The notes: generated by a model from the letters alone, not told the origin. DNA of 64,000 bases from Collinsella sp. (GCA_018368345.1 JAGZEK010000001.1:237294-301293); one strand, 5' to 3'; positions 33,132 through 41,570 are shown, counted from the stretch's first letter. Translations and numbers: made by a program.

Positions 33132-34322
33132 TTACTCAATGATCGTGGAGACGATGCCCGAACCGACGGTGTGGCCACCCTCGCGGATAGCGAAGCGCAG
33201 GCCCTCCTCCATGGCGATCGGGTGGATGAGGTCGCCCTCGATGGTGATGTGGTCACCAGGCATAGCCATCTCGGTGCCCTCGGGGAGCTTGACCGTACCG
33301 GTAACGTCGGTGGTACGGAAGTAGAACTGAGGACGATAACCATCGAAGAACGGGGTGTGACGGCCGCCCTCCTCCTTGGTCAGAACGTAGATCTCACCGG
33401 TGAACTTGGTGTGCGGGGTAACCGAACCGGGCTTGCAGAGAACCTGGCCGCGCTCGATGTCCTCGCGCTTGATGCCGCGGAGCAGCAGACCGACGTTGTC
33501 GCCAGCCTCGCAGAAGTCCATGGACTTACGGAACATCTCGATACCGGTAACGACGGTGTTCTGGGTATCCTTGATGCCGACGATCTCGACGGGCTCGTTG
33601 AGCTTGAGCTCACCGCGCTCGACACGACCGGTAGCAACGGTACCACGGCCGGAGATGGTCATAACGTCCTCAACGGCCATCAGGAACGGGAGGTCGTTGT
33701 TACGAGCAGGCGTCGGGATGTACTCGTCGACGGCGTTCATGAGCTCGCGGATAGCGTCCATCCACTTGGCGTCGCCCTCGAGAGCGCCCAGAGCGGAACC
33801 ACGGATGACGGGGATGTCGTCGCCGGGGAAATCGTACTCGGAGAGGAGCTCACGGGTCTCCATCTCGACGAGGTCGATGAGCTCGTCATCGTCGACCATG
33901 TCGCACTTGTTCAGGAAGACGACGATGTAGGGAACGCCGACCTGACGGGCGAGCAGGATGTGCTCGCGGGTCTGAGCCATGGGGCCGTCGGTAGCGGCGA
34001 TGACCAGGATAGCGCCGTCCATCTGAGCAGCACCGGAGATCATGTTCTTGACGTAGTCAGCGTGGCCCGGGCAGTCAACGTGAGCGTAGTGACGGGCAGC
34101 GGTCTCGTACTCGACGTGAGAGACGGAGATCGTAATGCCGCGCTCGCGCTCCTCGGGAGCCTTGTCGATGTTCTCGAACGCAGTGAAGTCAGCCTTGCAG
34201 CCCTCGGTCTCGGAGAGAACCTTGGTGATGGCAGCGGTCAGCGTGGTCTTGCCGTGGTCGACGTGACCAATGGTGCCGATGTTAACATGCGGCTTAGTGC
34301 GCTCAAACTTCTCTTTGGCCAT
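33132..34322 (-). CDS. tuf: Elongation factor Tu
   Basis: This 396-residue GTPase starts MAKEKFERTKPHVNIGTIGH, with G1 GHVDHGKT at 18-25, DCPGHADY and NKCDMVDDDEL. It brings aminoacyl-tRNA to the ribosome. GAGGAGGGC precedes the ATG at 34322; the frame is open further upstream but without another ribosome site. It is preceded by four tRNA genes and followed by rpmG-trnW-secE-nusG-rplK-rplA, the same order as the E. coli tufB region. Confidence 0.98.
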   Translation of the reverse strand: MAKEKFERTKPHVNIGTIGHVDHGKTTLTAAITKVLSETEGCKADFTAFENIDKAPEERERGITISVSHVEYETAARHYAHVDCPGHADYVKNMISGAAQMDGAILVIAATDGPMAQTREHILLARQVGVPYIVVFLNKCDMVDDDELIDLVEMETRELLSEYDFPGDDIPVIRGSALGALEGDAKWMDAIRELMNAVDEYIPTPARNNDLPFLMAVEDVMTISGRGTVATGRVERGELKLNEPVEIVGIKDTQNTVVTGIEMFRKSMDFCEAGDNVGLLLRGIKREDIERGQVLCKPGSVTPHTKFTGEIYVLTKEEGGRHTPFFDGYRPQFYFRTTDVTGTVKLPEGTEMAMPGDHITIEGDLIHPIAMEEGLRFAIREGGHTVGSGIVSTIIE

Positions 34323-34377
34323 AAAGCCCTCCTCTAAACAGGTCGTCCCCGGACGGGACTTTGCCTTTATACCATAG

Positions 34378-34408
34378 TGGCCTCTCAACATACTATTGAG
34401 AAGCCACC
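34378..34408 (-). terminator. Hairpin between tRNA-Met and tuf
   Basis: GTGGCTTCTCAAT pairs with ATGTTGAGAGGCCAC (one bulge) around AGT, just after the tRNA-Met. TATGGTATAAAG on the minus strand immediately follows and may be the tuf -10 region. Confidence 0.5.
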
Positions 34409-34418
34409 GTGTTACCTA

Positions 34419-34495
34419 TGGTAGCGGTGACTGGATTCGAACCAGTGACGCCACGGGTATGAACCGTGTGCTCTAACCAACTGAGCTACACCGCC
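34419..34495 (-). tRNA. trnM: tRNA-Met (CAT)
   Basis: Acceptor GGCGGTG/CACCGCT, anticodon loop TTCATAC in a CACGG/CCGTG stem, T-arm CTGGTTCGAATCCAG, encoded CCA. An elongator Met tRNA is most likely; an Ile tRNA with modified CAT anticodon cannot be excluded. Confidence 0.92.
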
Positions 34496-34498
34496 GGA

Positions 34499-34574
34499 TG
34501 GAGCCTGCAACCAGACTTGAACTGGTGACCTCTTCGTTACCAACGAAGTGCTCTACCGACTGAGCTATACAGGC
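34499..34574 (-). tRNA. trnT: tRNA-Thr (GGT)
   Basis: Acceptor GCCTGTA/TGCAGGC, anticodon loop TTGGTAA in a CTTCG/CGAAG stem, encoded CCA. It lies three bases from tRNA-Met. Confidence 0.95.
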
Positions 34575-34584
34575 ACTTGACGGG

Positions 34585-34666
34585 TGGGAGCTATAGGATT
34601 CGAACCTATGTAGGCAGAGCCAACGGGTTTACAGCCCGTCCCCATTAACCACTCGGGCAAACTCCC
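34585..34666 (-). tRNA. trnY: tRNA-Tyr (GTA)
   Basis: Acceptor GGGAGTT/AGCTCCC, anticodon loop CTGTAAA in an ACGGG/CCCGT stem and the long variable arm of Tyr tRNAs. The 3' CCA is not encoded, unlike its neighbours. Confidence 0.94.
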
Positions 34667-34728
34667 AATCGTTCAAGTATCCGCAGGTTCTTTGGTCTTT
34701 TGGACCGCCGCCCCCGCGAACAAAAAAG

Positions 34729-34758
34729 ATAATACGATGCAACCTTGGGGGCTGTCAA
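34729..34758 (-). promoter_or_regulatory. Promoter of the tRNA-Tyr-Thr-Met cluster
   Basis: On the minus strand a perfect TTGACA (34758-34753) and TATTAT (34734-34729) stand 18 bases apart, about 60 bases before tRNA-Tyr. Confidence 0.8.
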
Positions 34759-34974
34759 CGAAAACCTCTAGATACACGGTGCCGGGCGTATCTATATGCT
34801 TTTGACCTGCGGTTTTGTTGAGTTTGGATATGAAGGATGGTGGATTTTGCTGCACTGGTGACATTTCCCGAGGGAACACTTTGGCGTAGTGGAGTAAGCC
34901 TGCAGAATATTACTTCGATAACGACCCATTTGCACCTATCATATAGGTCGAGATCGGGCTTCCCTGGCTCGACC

Positions 34975-35095
34975 GAGCGTGGATTTTCTCCCGTTTGAAA
35001 TCGAGCGTGGATAATCTCCCACTTTTGACGTGCCACTGGGCCCAAAGTGGCAGATTATCCACGCTCATTCTCCAGGCGGGAGATTTTCCACTCTC
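34975..35095. repeat. Nested palindromes with GAGCGTGGAT arms
   Basis: Outer arms at 34975-34993 and 35077-35095 (GAGCGTGGATTTTCTCCCG against its partner) enclose a perfect 15-base pairing, GAGCGTGGATAATCT at 35003-35017 with AGATTATCCACGCTC at 35052-35066. That in turn encloses CCACTTT/AAAGTGG. No gene is present in this stretch. Confidence 0.85.
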
Positions 35096-35137
35096 GTGTG
35101 TCCGAAAATCCTCGCTCGTGTGTCCGAAAATCCTCGC
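35094..35137. repeat. Two tandem copies of a 22-bp unit
   Basis: A unit beginning TCGTGTGTCCGAAAATCC is repeated exactly at 35094-35115 and 35116-35137, at the edge of the nested palindromes. Confidence 0.9.
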
Positions 35138-35171
35138 TCGATGACGATGACCAACCTCGCCCTGGCTTCTG

Positions 35172-35389
35172 TCTCGATCTGTAACAGTAAGAGGGTTATT
35201 CCTCCTCTATCTGTTACAGATCGAGATGTTTCCCTGGCGGCTTGTCTGTTTATCTAAATCTATAACAGCAAGAACGGCTTTCAGCCTCTTCGTGTTATAG
35301 ATCGAGATGTTATCGACCATCCCTTGGCATTGTCTCGATCTGTAACTATAAGGAGGGTTTTCAGCCCGCCCCTGTTACAGATCAAGACA
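35172..35389. repeat. Array of three hairpins with TCTCGATCTGTAAC arms
   Basis: Three imperfect palindromes at 35172-35226, 35253-35308 and 35331-35389, about 80 bases apart, share the arm TCTCGATCTGTAACA and its complement. The loops (about 23-27 bases) differ. With the nested palindromes before them they fill most of the 816-bp gap between tRNA-Tyr and tRNA-Thr(TGT), where no coding sequence is credible. Confidence 0.85.
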
Positions 35390-35438
35390 AACCTGAAGCC
35401 TGGTGGAAGTCAAACCCGCTGACATGTCAACATAAATA

Positions 35439-35476
35439 GAAACGGGCCCAGTCCCATATAGAGACAGAGCCCGAAA
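35439..35476 (-). terminator. Possible terminator after tRNA-Thr(TGT)
   Basis: On the minus strand CGGGC and GCCCG pair around a long loop and are followed by TTTCTATTTATG. The stem is short, so the call is tentative. Confidence 0.4.
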
Positions 35477-35482
35477 CTCTCA

Positions 35483-35557
35483 TGGAGCCAGTGACAGGAA
35501 TCGAACCTGCAACCCACTGATTACAAATCAGTTGCGCTACCGTTGCGCCACACTGGC
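35483..35557 (-). tRNA. trnT: tRNA-Thr (TGT)
   Basis: Acceptor GCCAGTG/CACTGGC, anticodon loop TTTGTAA in an ACTGA/TCAGT stem, encoded CCA. Confidence 0.94.
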
Positions 35558-35640
35558 ACACTTGGCGCTTTCGCGCGAAGCCAGTTAAGAATAAAGGAAT
35601 TACGGACGGGGCGCAACAGACCCTTCGACCGACCACATCT

Positions 35641-35697
35641 CAAAACTATTCGTCAGAACGAATAGTTTTATCTGTTCGCCAAAACCAAAAACTATTC
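35641..35697. repeat. AT-rich palindrome pair
   Basis: AAAACTATTCGT pairs perfectly with ACGAATAGTTTT around CAGA (35641-35668). A second copy of AAAACTATTCGT lies inside a TCGCCAAAA/TTTTGGCGA palindrome just after it. It occupies the 223-bp gap between tRNA-Thr and yacP. Confidence 0.75.
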
Positions 35698-35780
35698 GTT
35701 TTGGCGACGGCAACCCACAGTCCATTGATTACAAATCAACGGGCCGGCCAATTGGGGAACGGGTCTCTATGGATAATCCC

Positions 35781-36458
35781 CTACCGTCCGCGCAGGGCCT
35801 TAAGCTTGGCCAGGGCATCGGGACTCAGGCGGCTGCCCAGAGTCATCTTGATCTGCGGAGCTTCCTCTGCCTCGTGAACGTCGTTATCGATCTGCTTGAT
35901 CTCGTCCACCAGCATGCGGCTCGAGATGCGCGTAACGCCCTTACCCATGACAACGGCCTGGATCGTGCCGTCGCTCGACACCACGGAGCACGCGCGGCCT
36001 TCCTCGCGCGCCTCGATGCAGAGCTTCTGCACCACGGTATCGGCGGAGACACCCGTCGGCGAAAACTCGATACGCACGCCACGGGCCGGCAGGTTGGGGC
36101 GCTCGCTGGAGATATTGCCCGCGCCGTCGAACACGATCACGGCCTCGTAGCGGCCCTGGGCAAAGGCGGCGACGTCGTTGATGAGCGCAGTACGAGCCAT
36201 ATCGTGGACGTCGCTGGAATACGGATCGTCGGAATGGTCGTACACGAGCTTTTCGTAGCGCGGCGTGCAGTGAATCACGTTGTAGCCGTCGACCACCAGC
36301 AGCTCGGGCTTATTGGAGTGCACCGTCGAGACCGGATCGGCGATAGCCTGCGCAAACGCATTGCCGCCCACGCCATAGGTCGCGGCCGAAACAATTGGCT
36401 TGGCCGAGCCCTCGCCAAAGCGCTTGGCCTTGGACTTGGCGCGGTTCTTCTTGGACAT
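35781..36458 (-). CDS. yacP: NYN-domain ribonuclease, YacP/Rae1-like
   Basis: This is a 225-residue protein. The basic N terminus (MSKKNRAKSKAKRFGEG) is followed by an NYN/PIN-like domain: ELLVVDGYNVIHC, the acidic FDGAGN and VVSSDGTIQ segments. In B. subtilis the homologue (Rae1) cuts mRNA in the ribosomal A site. It starts four bases before the end of rlmB, the usual neighbour, and is the last gene of the disA-ispD-ispF-cysS-rlmB-yacP unit. Confidence 0.88.
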   Translation of the reverse strand: MSKKNRAKSKAKRFGEGSAKPIVSAATYGVGGNAFAQAIADPVSTVHSNKPELLVVDGYNVIHCTPRYEKLVYDHSDDPYSSDVHDMARTALINDVAAFAQGRYEAVIVFDGAGNISSERPNLPARGVRIEFSPTGVSADTVVQKLCIEAREEGRACSVVSSDGTIQAVVMGKGVTRISSRMLVDEIKQIDNDVHEAEEAPQIKMTLGSRLSPDALAKLKALRGR

Positions 36459-36461
36459 GCG

Positions 36462-37382
36462 CTACTCCTCCCCCATGAGCTCGCCGGCATTGCGGCGCAG
36501 CCACTCAAAGCACAGCGCGGTGGTCGCCTGGGCCACATTGAGACTCTCGGTCATGCCGCGCTGGGGAAGCTTGGTCAAAAAGTCGCATTTCTCGAGCACC
36601 AGGCGCGAGATGCCGTCGCCCTCGGAGCCCATGACGAGCGCAACGCGGCCCTCAAAGGGAGCATCCCAGCAGCTGCCCTCGGCGTGCTCGGAAGCACCGC
36701 CCACCCAAAAGCCGGCGGCCTTGAGGTCGTCAAGCGCTCGGGCGATATTGGGAACCTGCGCGATGGGCAGATGCATAACGGCGCCGGCAGAGGTCTTGTA
36801 GCTGCCGACGGTCACACCGGCGGCGCGCTTGTTGGCAATGATGACGCCCGCCGCGCCCACGACCTCGGCAGAGCGCACGATGGCGCCAAAGTTACCGTCG
36901 TCGGTCACGTGGTCGAGCACGACGACAAGAGCCGGACCCTCGCCCGCGCGGTCGAGGATATCGGCAACATCGGCATAGGGGAAGTTGCCCACCTCGAGCG
37001 CAATGCCCTGGTGAGCGCCATGGCTCGACAGCGCATCGAGCTGCGCGCGCGGCACATACTTAATGCGGACACCCGCGGCGTTGAGGTCATCGACCAGACG
37101 AGACAAAGCAGCATCGCGCTCCCCGCCCTCGGCGATGAGCGCGCACTTGACGGGAAAGCCGGTGCGCAGGGCCTCGGCGGCAGCACGGCGACCTTCGATA
37201 AACTCGCCCTTGGGGACCTGAATGTTGTCGCGGTTGCGATCTCGCTGCGGACGCGCAGCCTGGGCTTGGGAGCGCTCGCGCTGGCCCTTGGAAGCGGCAG
37301 CGCGGTCATTGCGGCGAATCGGACGCGAGCCAGAAGCAGCCTGCTTGCCACCACGAGGCGCACGCTTGCGGTTGTCGGCCAT
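36462..37382 (-). CDS. rlmB: 23S rRNA (guanosine-2'-O-)methyltransferase RlmB (SpoU family)
   Basis: This is a 306-residue protein. A disordered Arg/Lys-rich N terminus (about 60 residues) and a substrate-binding domain (FIEGRRAAAEALRTG) precede the SPOUT methyltransferase domain. The latter has VVLDHVTDDGNFGAIVRSAE, LVMGSEGDGISRLVLEKCD and LPQRGMTESLNVAQATT, the three SpoU motifs. It methylates a ribose in 23S rRNA. AAGGAGG lies before the ATG at 37382. The cysS-rlmB-yacP order is conserved in many Gram-positive bacteria. Confidence 0.93.
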   Translation of the reverse strand: MADNRKRAPRGGKQAASGSRPIRRNDRAAASKGQRERSQAQAARPQRDRNRDNIQVPKGEFIEGRRAAAEALRTGFPVKCALIAEGGERDAALSRLVDDLNAAGVRIKYVPRAQLDALSSHGAHQGIALEVGNFPYADVADILDRAGEGPALVVVLDHVTDDGNFGAIVRSAEVVGAAGVIIANKRAAGVTVGSYKTSAGAVMHLPIAQVPNIARALDDLKAAGFWVGGASEHAEGSCWDAPFEGRVALVMGSEGDGISRLVLEKCDFLTKLPQRGMTESLNVAQATTALCFEWLRRNAGELMGEE

Positions 37383-37525
37383 AAAACGGCCTCCTTAAAT
37401 AGATAACGAACAAGAATCGACCGTCCGAGCCACGGCACCTTGCCTTTCAATCGTCGGGCATGACCACCAGGTCTATGCCCTCCTCTTTCAAGGCAATCTG
37501 CCGCACCTCGAACGGTCGATAAATA

Positions 37526-38992
37526 CTAGAGACTCTTAATACGGGTACCCGCGGCAGTATCCTCGATCGTCAGCCCGAGGTCCTTGAGCTGGTCGCGGAT
37601 GGCGTCGGCCAGATCCCAGTTCTTGGCGGCGCGGGCCTCGGCGCGGGCCTCGAGAATCTTGGCAGCGGCCTCGTCCACGTCGTCGCCCGTGTAGGCGACC
37701 AGGCCGGCGGCAACGCCCAGCAGGCCCAGCGGCAGCTCGACCTTGGGCTCGGGAAGCTCAACGCCAAATGTGTCGAGCAGCTCAACCAGCGTATCGGCGG
37801 CAGCAAGCGCAGCGGCCTTGTCGGCAGCATCGCCCGCCTGCTCCAGGTACTGGTTGCACTCGGTCACAAAGCCAAAGACAGCACCCATGGCACCGGCAGT
37901 GTTAAAGTCGTCGTCCATGCACTCCTTAAAGGTGGCACGGGTCTCGGCGGCCTTGGCGGCAAACGCCTCGGATGCTGCCTCATCGGCATCGGCCGTCGCA
38001 TGGTTCGCGGCCCAGCGCAGGTTCTCGACCGTACCGGCGATACGCGTGAGCGAGTTCTCGGCACCCTCCAGGCGCTCCCAAGAAAAGTCGAGCGGCGAGC
38101 GATAGCTCGTCTGCAGCATCAGCAGGCGCAGGGCGGCAGCGGAGTGCTGCTCGAGGACCTCGGCCAGCGTAAAGAAGTTTCCGAGCGACTTGGACATCTT
38201 CTCGCCGTCAACCAGCAGCATGCCCGTGTGCATCCAGGTGTTGGAGAAGCCCTGGTGCCAGGCGCAGGTGGCCTGAGCGCACTCGTTCTCGTGATGCGGG
38301 AAGGCAAGGTCGGAGCCGCCGCCGTGGATGTCGATCGGAGTGCCCAGGTAGCGATGCACCATGGCGGCGCACTCGGTGTGCCAACCGGGGCGACCCTCGC
38401 CCCAGGGGCTCGGCCAGCTGGGCTCGCCGGGCTTGGCGGCCTTCCACAGGGCAAAGTCGAGCGGGTCGTTCTTGTCCTCGTTCTCCTCGATGCGCGCGCC
38501 AACCATAAGGTCGTCGATGTTGCGGCCCGAAACCTGACCATAGTTGGGATCGCTGCGCACGGCAAAGTACACATCGCCGTTATCGGCTGCGTAAGCGTGG
38601 CCCTGCTCGATAAGCGTCTTGATCATGGCGATCATGGGGCCGATCTCCTTGGTGGCGCGGGGGCGCACATCGGGATCGAGCACGTTGGCGGCGCGCATGA
38701 CGCCGATAAACTTGTCGGAGAACTCCGTCGCGACCTCGGCGGCCGTTCGGCCCTGCTCGTTGGCGCGCTTGATGATCTTGTCATCGACATCGGTGAGGTT
38801 CTGGGCGAACGTGACCTCGTAGCCGCTCGCGATGAGCCAGCGACGAATCACGTCAAAGCTGATGAACGTGCGGGCATTGCCGATGTGGATGTTGTCGTAG
38901 ACCGTGGGGCCGCACACGTACATGCGGACCTTGCCGGACTCGATGGGCTGGAACTCTTCCTTTTTATGGGTAGCGCTGTTGTAGATACGCAT
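37526..38992 (-). CDS. cysS: Cysteinyl-tRNA synthetase
   Basis: This is a 488-residue class I synthetase: VYDNIHIGNARTFISFDVIRR with the HIGN motif near 37, zinc ligands including the Cys of CGPTVYD and the GWHTECAAM segment, and KMSKSLGN. It charges tRNA-Cys. It begins three bases after the ispF stop codon, with its GGAG inside the end of ispF, so translation is probably coupled. Confidence 0.96.
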   Translation of the reverse strand: MRIYNSATHKKEEFQPIESGKVRMYVCGPTVYDNIHIGNARTFISFDVIRRWLIASGYEVTFAQNLTDVDDKIIKRANEQGRTAAEVATEFSDKFIGVMRAANVLDPDVRPRATKEIGPMIAMIKTLIEQGHAYAADNGDVYFAVRSDPNYGQVSGRNIDDLMVGARIEENEDKNDPLDFALWKAAKPGEPSWPSPWGEGRPGWHTECAAMVHRYLGTPIDIHGGGSDLAFPHHENECAQATCAWHQGFSNTWMHTGMLLVDGEKMSKSLGNFFTLAEVLEQHSAAALRLLMLQTSYRSPLDFSWERLEGAENSLTRIAGTVENLRWAANHATADADEAASEAFAAKAAETRATFKECMDDDFNTAGAMGAVFGFVTECNQYLEQAGDAADKAAALAAADTLVELLDTFGVELPEPKVELPLGLLGVAAGLVAYTGDDVDEAAAKILEARAEARAAKNWDLADAIRDQLKDLGLTIEDTAAGTRIKSL

Positions 38993-38995
38993 TCG

Positions 38996-39490
38996 TTACT
39001 CCTTAACGGTTTTCTGTAGCAGGCAGACGGCCCAGGCACCGATTCCCTCGCCCTGACCTTCCCAACCGAGCTTTTCGGTCGTAGTGGCGGCGACGCCCAC
39101 GTTTTCGACGTCGACGCCCAGGGCATGGGCAAGGTTGGCGCGCATGGCATCGCGGTGCGGGGTGATCTTGGGTTGCTGACAGGCAATGGTGCAATCGGCA
39201 TCGACAAACTCGAAGCCCAGCTCGCGCGCGTAGTCCATCACGCGAGCGAGCAGCACCATCGAATCGGCACCCTCGTAGGCGGGATCGGTGTCGGGGAATA
39301 GTTTGCCGATGTCTCCCCCGCGGCAGGCGCCCAGAATGGCGTCGGCCAAGGCGTGCGCGAGCACATCGGCATCCGAGTGGCCCAGCAGGCCGCGCTCGTA
39401 GGGGATGTCGACCCCGCCGATGATACATCGACGCCCCTCCACCAGACGGTGAACGTCGTAGCCATGGCCAATGCGCAGGTTACTGAACAT
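38996..39490 (-). CDS. ispF: 2-C-methyl-D-erythritol 2,4-cyclodiphosphate synthase
   Basis: This is a 164-residue protein starting MFSNLRIGHGYDVHRLVEG, with the metal-binding D-x-H and GLLGHSDADVLAHALADAI. It makes the cyclic diphosphate of the MEP isoprenoid pathway. The ATG at 39490 overlaps the end of ispD by eleven bases and has GAGAGGA upstream; the open frame before it lies inside ispD. IspD and IspF act two steps apart (with IspE between them) in the same pathway. Confidence 0.95.
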   Translation of the reverse strand: MFSNLRIGHGYDVHRLVEGRRCIIGGVDIPYERGLLGHSDADVLAHALADAILGACRGGDIGKLFPDTDPAYEGADSMVLLARVMDYARELGFEFVDADCTIACQQPKITPHRDAMRANLAHALGVDVENVGVAATTTEKLGWEGQGEGIGAWAVCLLQKTVKE

Positions 39491-40208
39491 GGGGAAGGTC
39501 CTCTCCCTCGGCCATGCGGCCAAGCAGAATCGCGGTTACGGGACGCAGGTCCTCGGGCACCGTCACCTTAAGGTTATCGCGCGGGCTCTGGACGCAGCGG
39601 ACGCGCCCACCCATGCGCTCGACCAGCGACGAATCATCGGTGCCGATAAAGCCCTCGGCAATGGCTGCAGCATGGGCGCGCTTCATAGCATCGACGCTAA
39701 AAATCTGCGGCGTCTGCGCTGCCCAGTAGAGCTCACGCGGCGGCGTCTCGACGATATTGTCGCCATCGACGATCTTGAGTGTGTCGATCGCGGGCTGGCC
39801 GCACACGACACCGTCGAGAGCACGGTCGCTCACGAGCACGTCGATAGCGTGGTCGATGGCCTCGGTCGTAATGAGCGGACGAGCGCCATCGTGAATGGCG
39901 GCGTATTCAAAGCCCGCCGGAACCGCATGCACGCCGGCACGGGTAGAATCCTGACGGGTATCGCCGGCATCGGCAAAGCTGATGGGCGTGTCATAGTCAA
40001 ACGGGTCGATGGCCAGGCGGCGCATCTCGGCACGACGCTCGGCAGGGCAAACCACGACGATGTGGCCGACCTTATCGCTCCGGTCAAACGCGCGGATGGA
40101 CCAGCTCATAAGCGGACGGCCCGCTACATTGACGAGCTGCTTGCCACCGGGGTTACCAAAGCGCTGGCCGCTGCCACCGGCAACGACCACGGCGCATACG
40201 GGCGCCAT
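39480..40208 (-). CDS. ispD: 2-C-methyl-D-erythritol 4-phosphate cytidylyltransferase
   Basis: This is a 242-residue enzyme with the nucleotide-binding start VCAVVVAGGSGQRFGNPGGKQL, then IHDGARPLI and the C-terminal DDSSLVERMG segment. It couples CTP to MEP in isoprenoid synthesis. Its ATG overlaps the stop codon of disA (TAATG). In the first loop GGKQ carries the catalytic Lys. Confidence 0.95.
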   Translation of the reverse strand: MAPVCAVVVAGGSGQRFGNPGGKQLVNVAGRPLMSWSIRAFDRSDKVGHIVVVCPAERRAEMRRLAIDPFDYDTPISFADAGDTRQDSTRAGVHAVPAGFEYAAIHDGARPLITTEAIDHAIDVLVSDRALDGVVCGQPAIDTLKIVDGDNIVETPPRELYWAAQTPQIFSVDAMKRAHAAAIAEGFIGTDDSSLVERMGGRVRCVQSPRDNLKVTVPEDLRPVTAILLGRMAEGEDLPHVQ

Positions 40209-41275
40209 TATGCGTTCCCCTGTTTGGTGCCCTTCATGCGGTACAGGGAGTCCGCAAGAATGGCAGGGTTGTTAACGCCAAAGTCGCCCAAGCGCTCCGG
40301 ATCCTCGCTGATGTCGTCCATGAGCTCCTGCAGCGAGCCATACTCGTCGACGATCTTCTCGGCCACGCCGTCGCGCACGACGGACACGCGCGAAAGCGTG
40401 CGCAGGCCCAGCGGTGTCATGACGGAGTCCTCGTCCAGGTCGTCGTAACCCAGAACCGCCGCCACATGCTGCGGGTCGGACAAGTCCTTGGGCGTCATAC
40501 GGCTCAGGTTGGCGCGGATCTTTTCGGCATTGGCCTCGGAGGAATCGCTCGCATAGTCGCGAATCATCAGGTCGTACTCGGTATCCATGCTGGAGCCGGC
40601 GAGCTGCTCGAGCTGCATCTGCACGAGCTTGCCCTGGTTGCCCAGCTTGACAATGCAATCCTTAAGTTCGGTCTTTGCCTGCTGCATGATCTCGAAGCTC
40701 GAGAAAATCCCGGTAATGTCGGCGAGCGTAACGTAGTCGTCGAGCTCGAGGGCCGTCAGGCGCAGCAGGGAGCGGTCGAGCGACTGACGGGTAGTCTGGA
40801 GCGTGGCGACGAGCTGGTTGACCGAGCTCATGATGGTGGTGACGGGCTGAATCTCGTAGCTCTTGCCGTGAACGTACACGTTGACGACGGCACGACGGGC
40901 CGAAACCGAGATCACGATGGCATCCGTGAGCACCGACATGCGGGCGGCGGTGCGGTGACGCATGCCCGTCTCGCTCGTGGCAAGCGAGGGATCGGGATTG
41001 AGGTGGAAGTTGGCGCGCAGGATCTGGGTGAGGTCGCCGTCGATGACGATGGCGCCGTCCATCTTGGAGAGCTCGAACAGGCGGTTCGAAGTGAACGAAA
41101 TGTTGAGCGGGAAGCCGTCGTTGCCGGCAGCGAGCACGTTTTCGGTGTCGCCGACGCAGATAAGGGCGCCCAGGTGACCGGCGATGATCATGTCGAGGGC
41201 GGTGCGGATCGGCTGACCAGGTGCCGTCAGGCGGATTGCCTGTTCCATACGCTTTTGCAGCTCGTTCTTATCCAA
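40208..41275 (-). CDS. disA: DNA-integrity-scanning diadenylate cyclase DisA
   Basis: This is a 355-residue protein. The N-terminal DAC domain has the two catalytic motifs: DGAIVIDGD near 72 and GMRHRTAARMS near 103. A central helical region leads to a C-terminal helix-hairpin-helix DNA-binding domain. DisA makes cyclic di-AMP from two ATP and stops at branched DNA. In many genomes radA is its neighbour; here it heads an operon with ispD and ispF, so no radA lies beside it. Confidence 0.95.
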   Translation of the reverse strand: MDKNELQKRMEQAIRLTAPGQPIRTALDMIIAGHLGALICVGDTENVLAAGNDGFPLNISFTSNRLFELSKMDGAIVIDGDLTQILRANFHLNPDPSLATSETGMRHRTAARMSVLTDAIVISVSARRAVVNVYVHGKSYEIQPVTTIMSSVNQLVATLQTTRQSLDRSLLRLTALELDDYVTLADITGIFSSFEIMQQAKTELKDCIVKLGNQGKLVQMQLEQLAGSSMDTEYDLMIRDYASDSSEANAEKIRANLSRMTPKDLSDPQHVAAVLGYDDLDEDSVMTPLGLRTLSRVSVVRDGVAEKIVDEYGSLQELMDDISEDPERLGDFGVNNPAILADSLYRMKGTKQGNA

Positions 41276-41435
41276 GGCATCGCTCCCATCGTATACGCTC
41301 CATAAACGCTAAATAGTTTCTCACGGTTTGTCCCTGCGGCGCTTGCGAAATCCGATGCTTACAGAATGAGCGAACACAGCTGAGAGCCCCAATCCAAATG
41401 ATCTGCTTATGTGGTAGCATCGGGATTCGCATAAA

Positions 41436-41530
41436 TGAGGGAGTAGTCGCGTGATCGGGTTCGCCTCCGGTGGCGCGGCAAGTCAACATACTGGCCGATG
41501 CGGCCTGGCTTGCCTTAATGAACGAGACTC
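41436..41530 (+). promoter_or_regulatory. yybP-ykoY (Mn2+) riboswitch aptamer
   Basis: GAGGGAGTAG at 41437-41446 matches the strongly conserved first loop of the yybP-ykoY class, and GTCAACATACTGGCC at 41481-41495 the second conserved part. A GC-rich hairpin lies between them, and AACGAGACTCG closes the aptamer. The class senses Mn2+ and usually controls mntP or yebN-type genes, which is what follows here. Confidence 0.8.
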
Positions 41531-41570
41531 GTGGCTGTACGCGCAACGCGTACGCCACGGGTCTTTTTTG
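41526..41570 (+). terminator. Riboswitch expression platform (attenuator)
   Basis: GACTCGTGGC pairs with GCCACGGGTC around TGTACGCGCAACGCGTAC, which itself can pair, followed by six T. Its 5' arm overlaps the last conserved riboswitch bases, so Mn2+ binding can prevent its formation. Confidence 0.8.

Noticed and set aside
35003..35066. DnaA-box-like TTATCCACG in the nested palindrome, suggesting an origin
   Set aside because: The two occurrences are just the two arms of one hairpin, with one mismatch to the consensus; no dnaA, dnaN or AT-rich unwinding region is near.
35172..35389. Possible CRISPR array
   Set aside because: Units are palindromes with diverged arms at about 80-bp spacing, only three copies, no identical direct repeats with unique spacers and no cas genes in the window.
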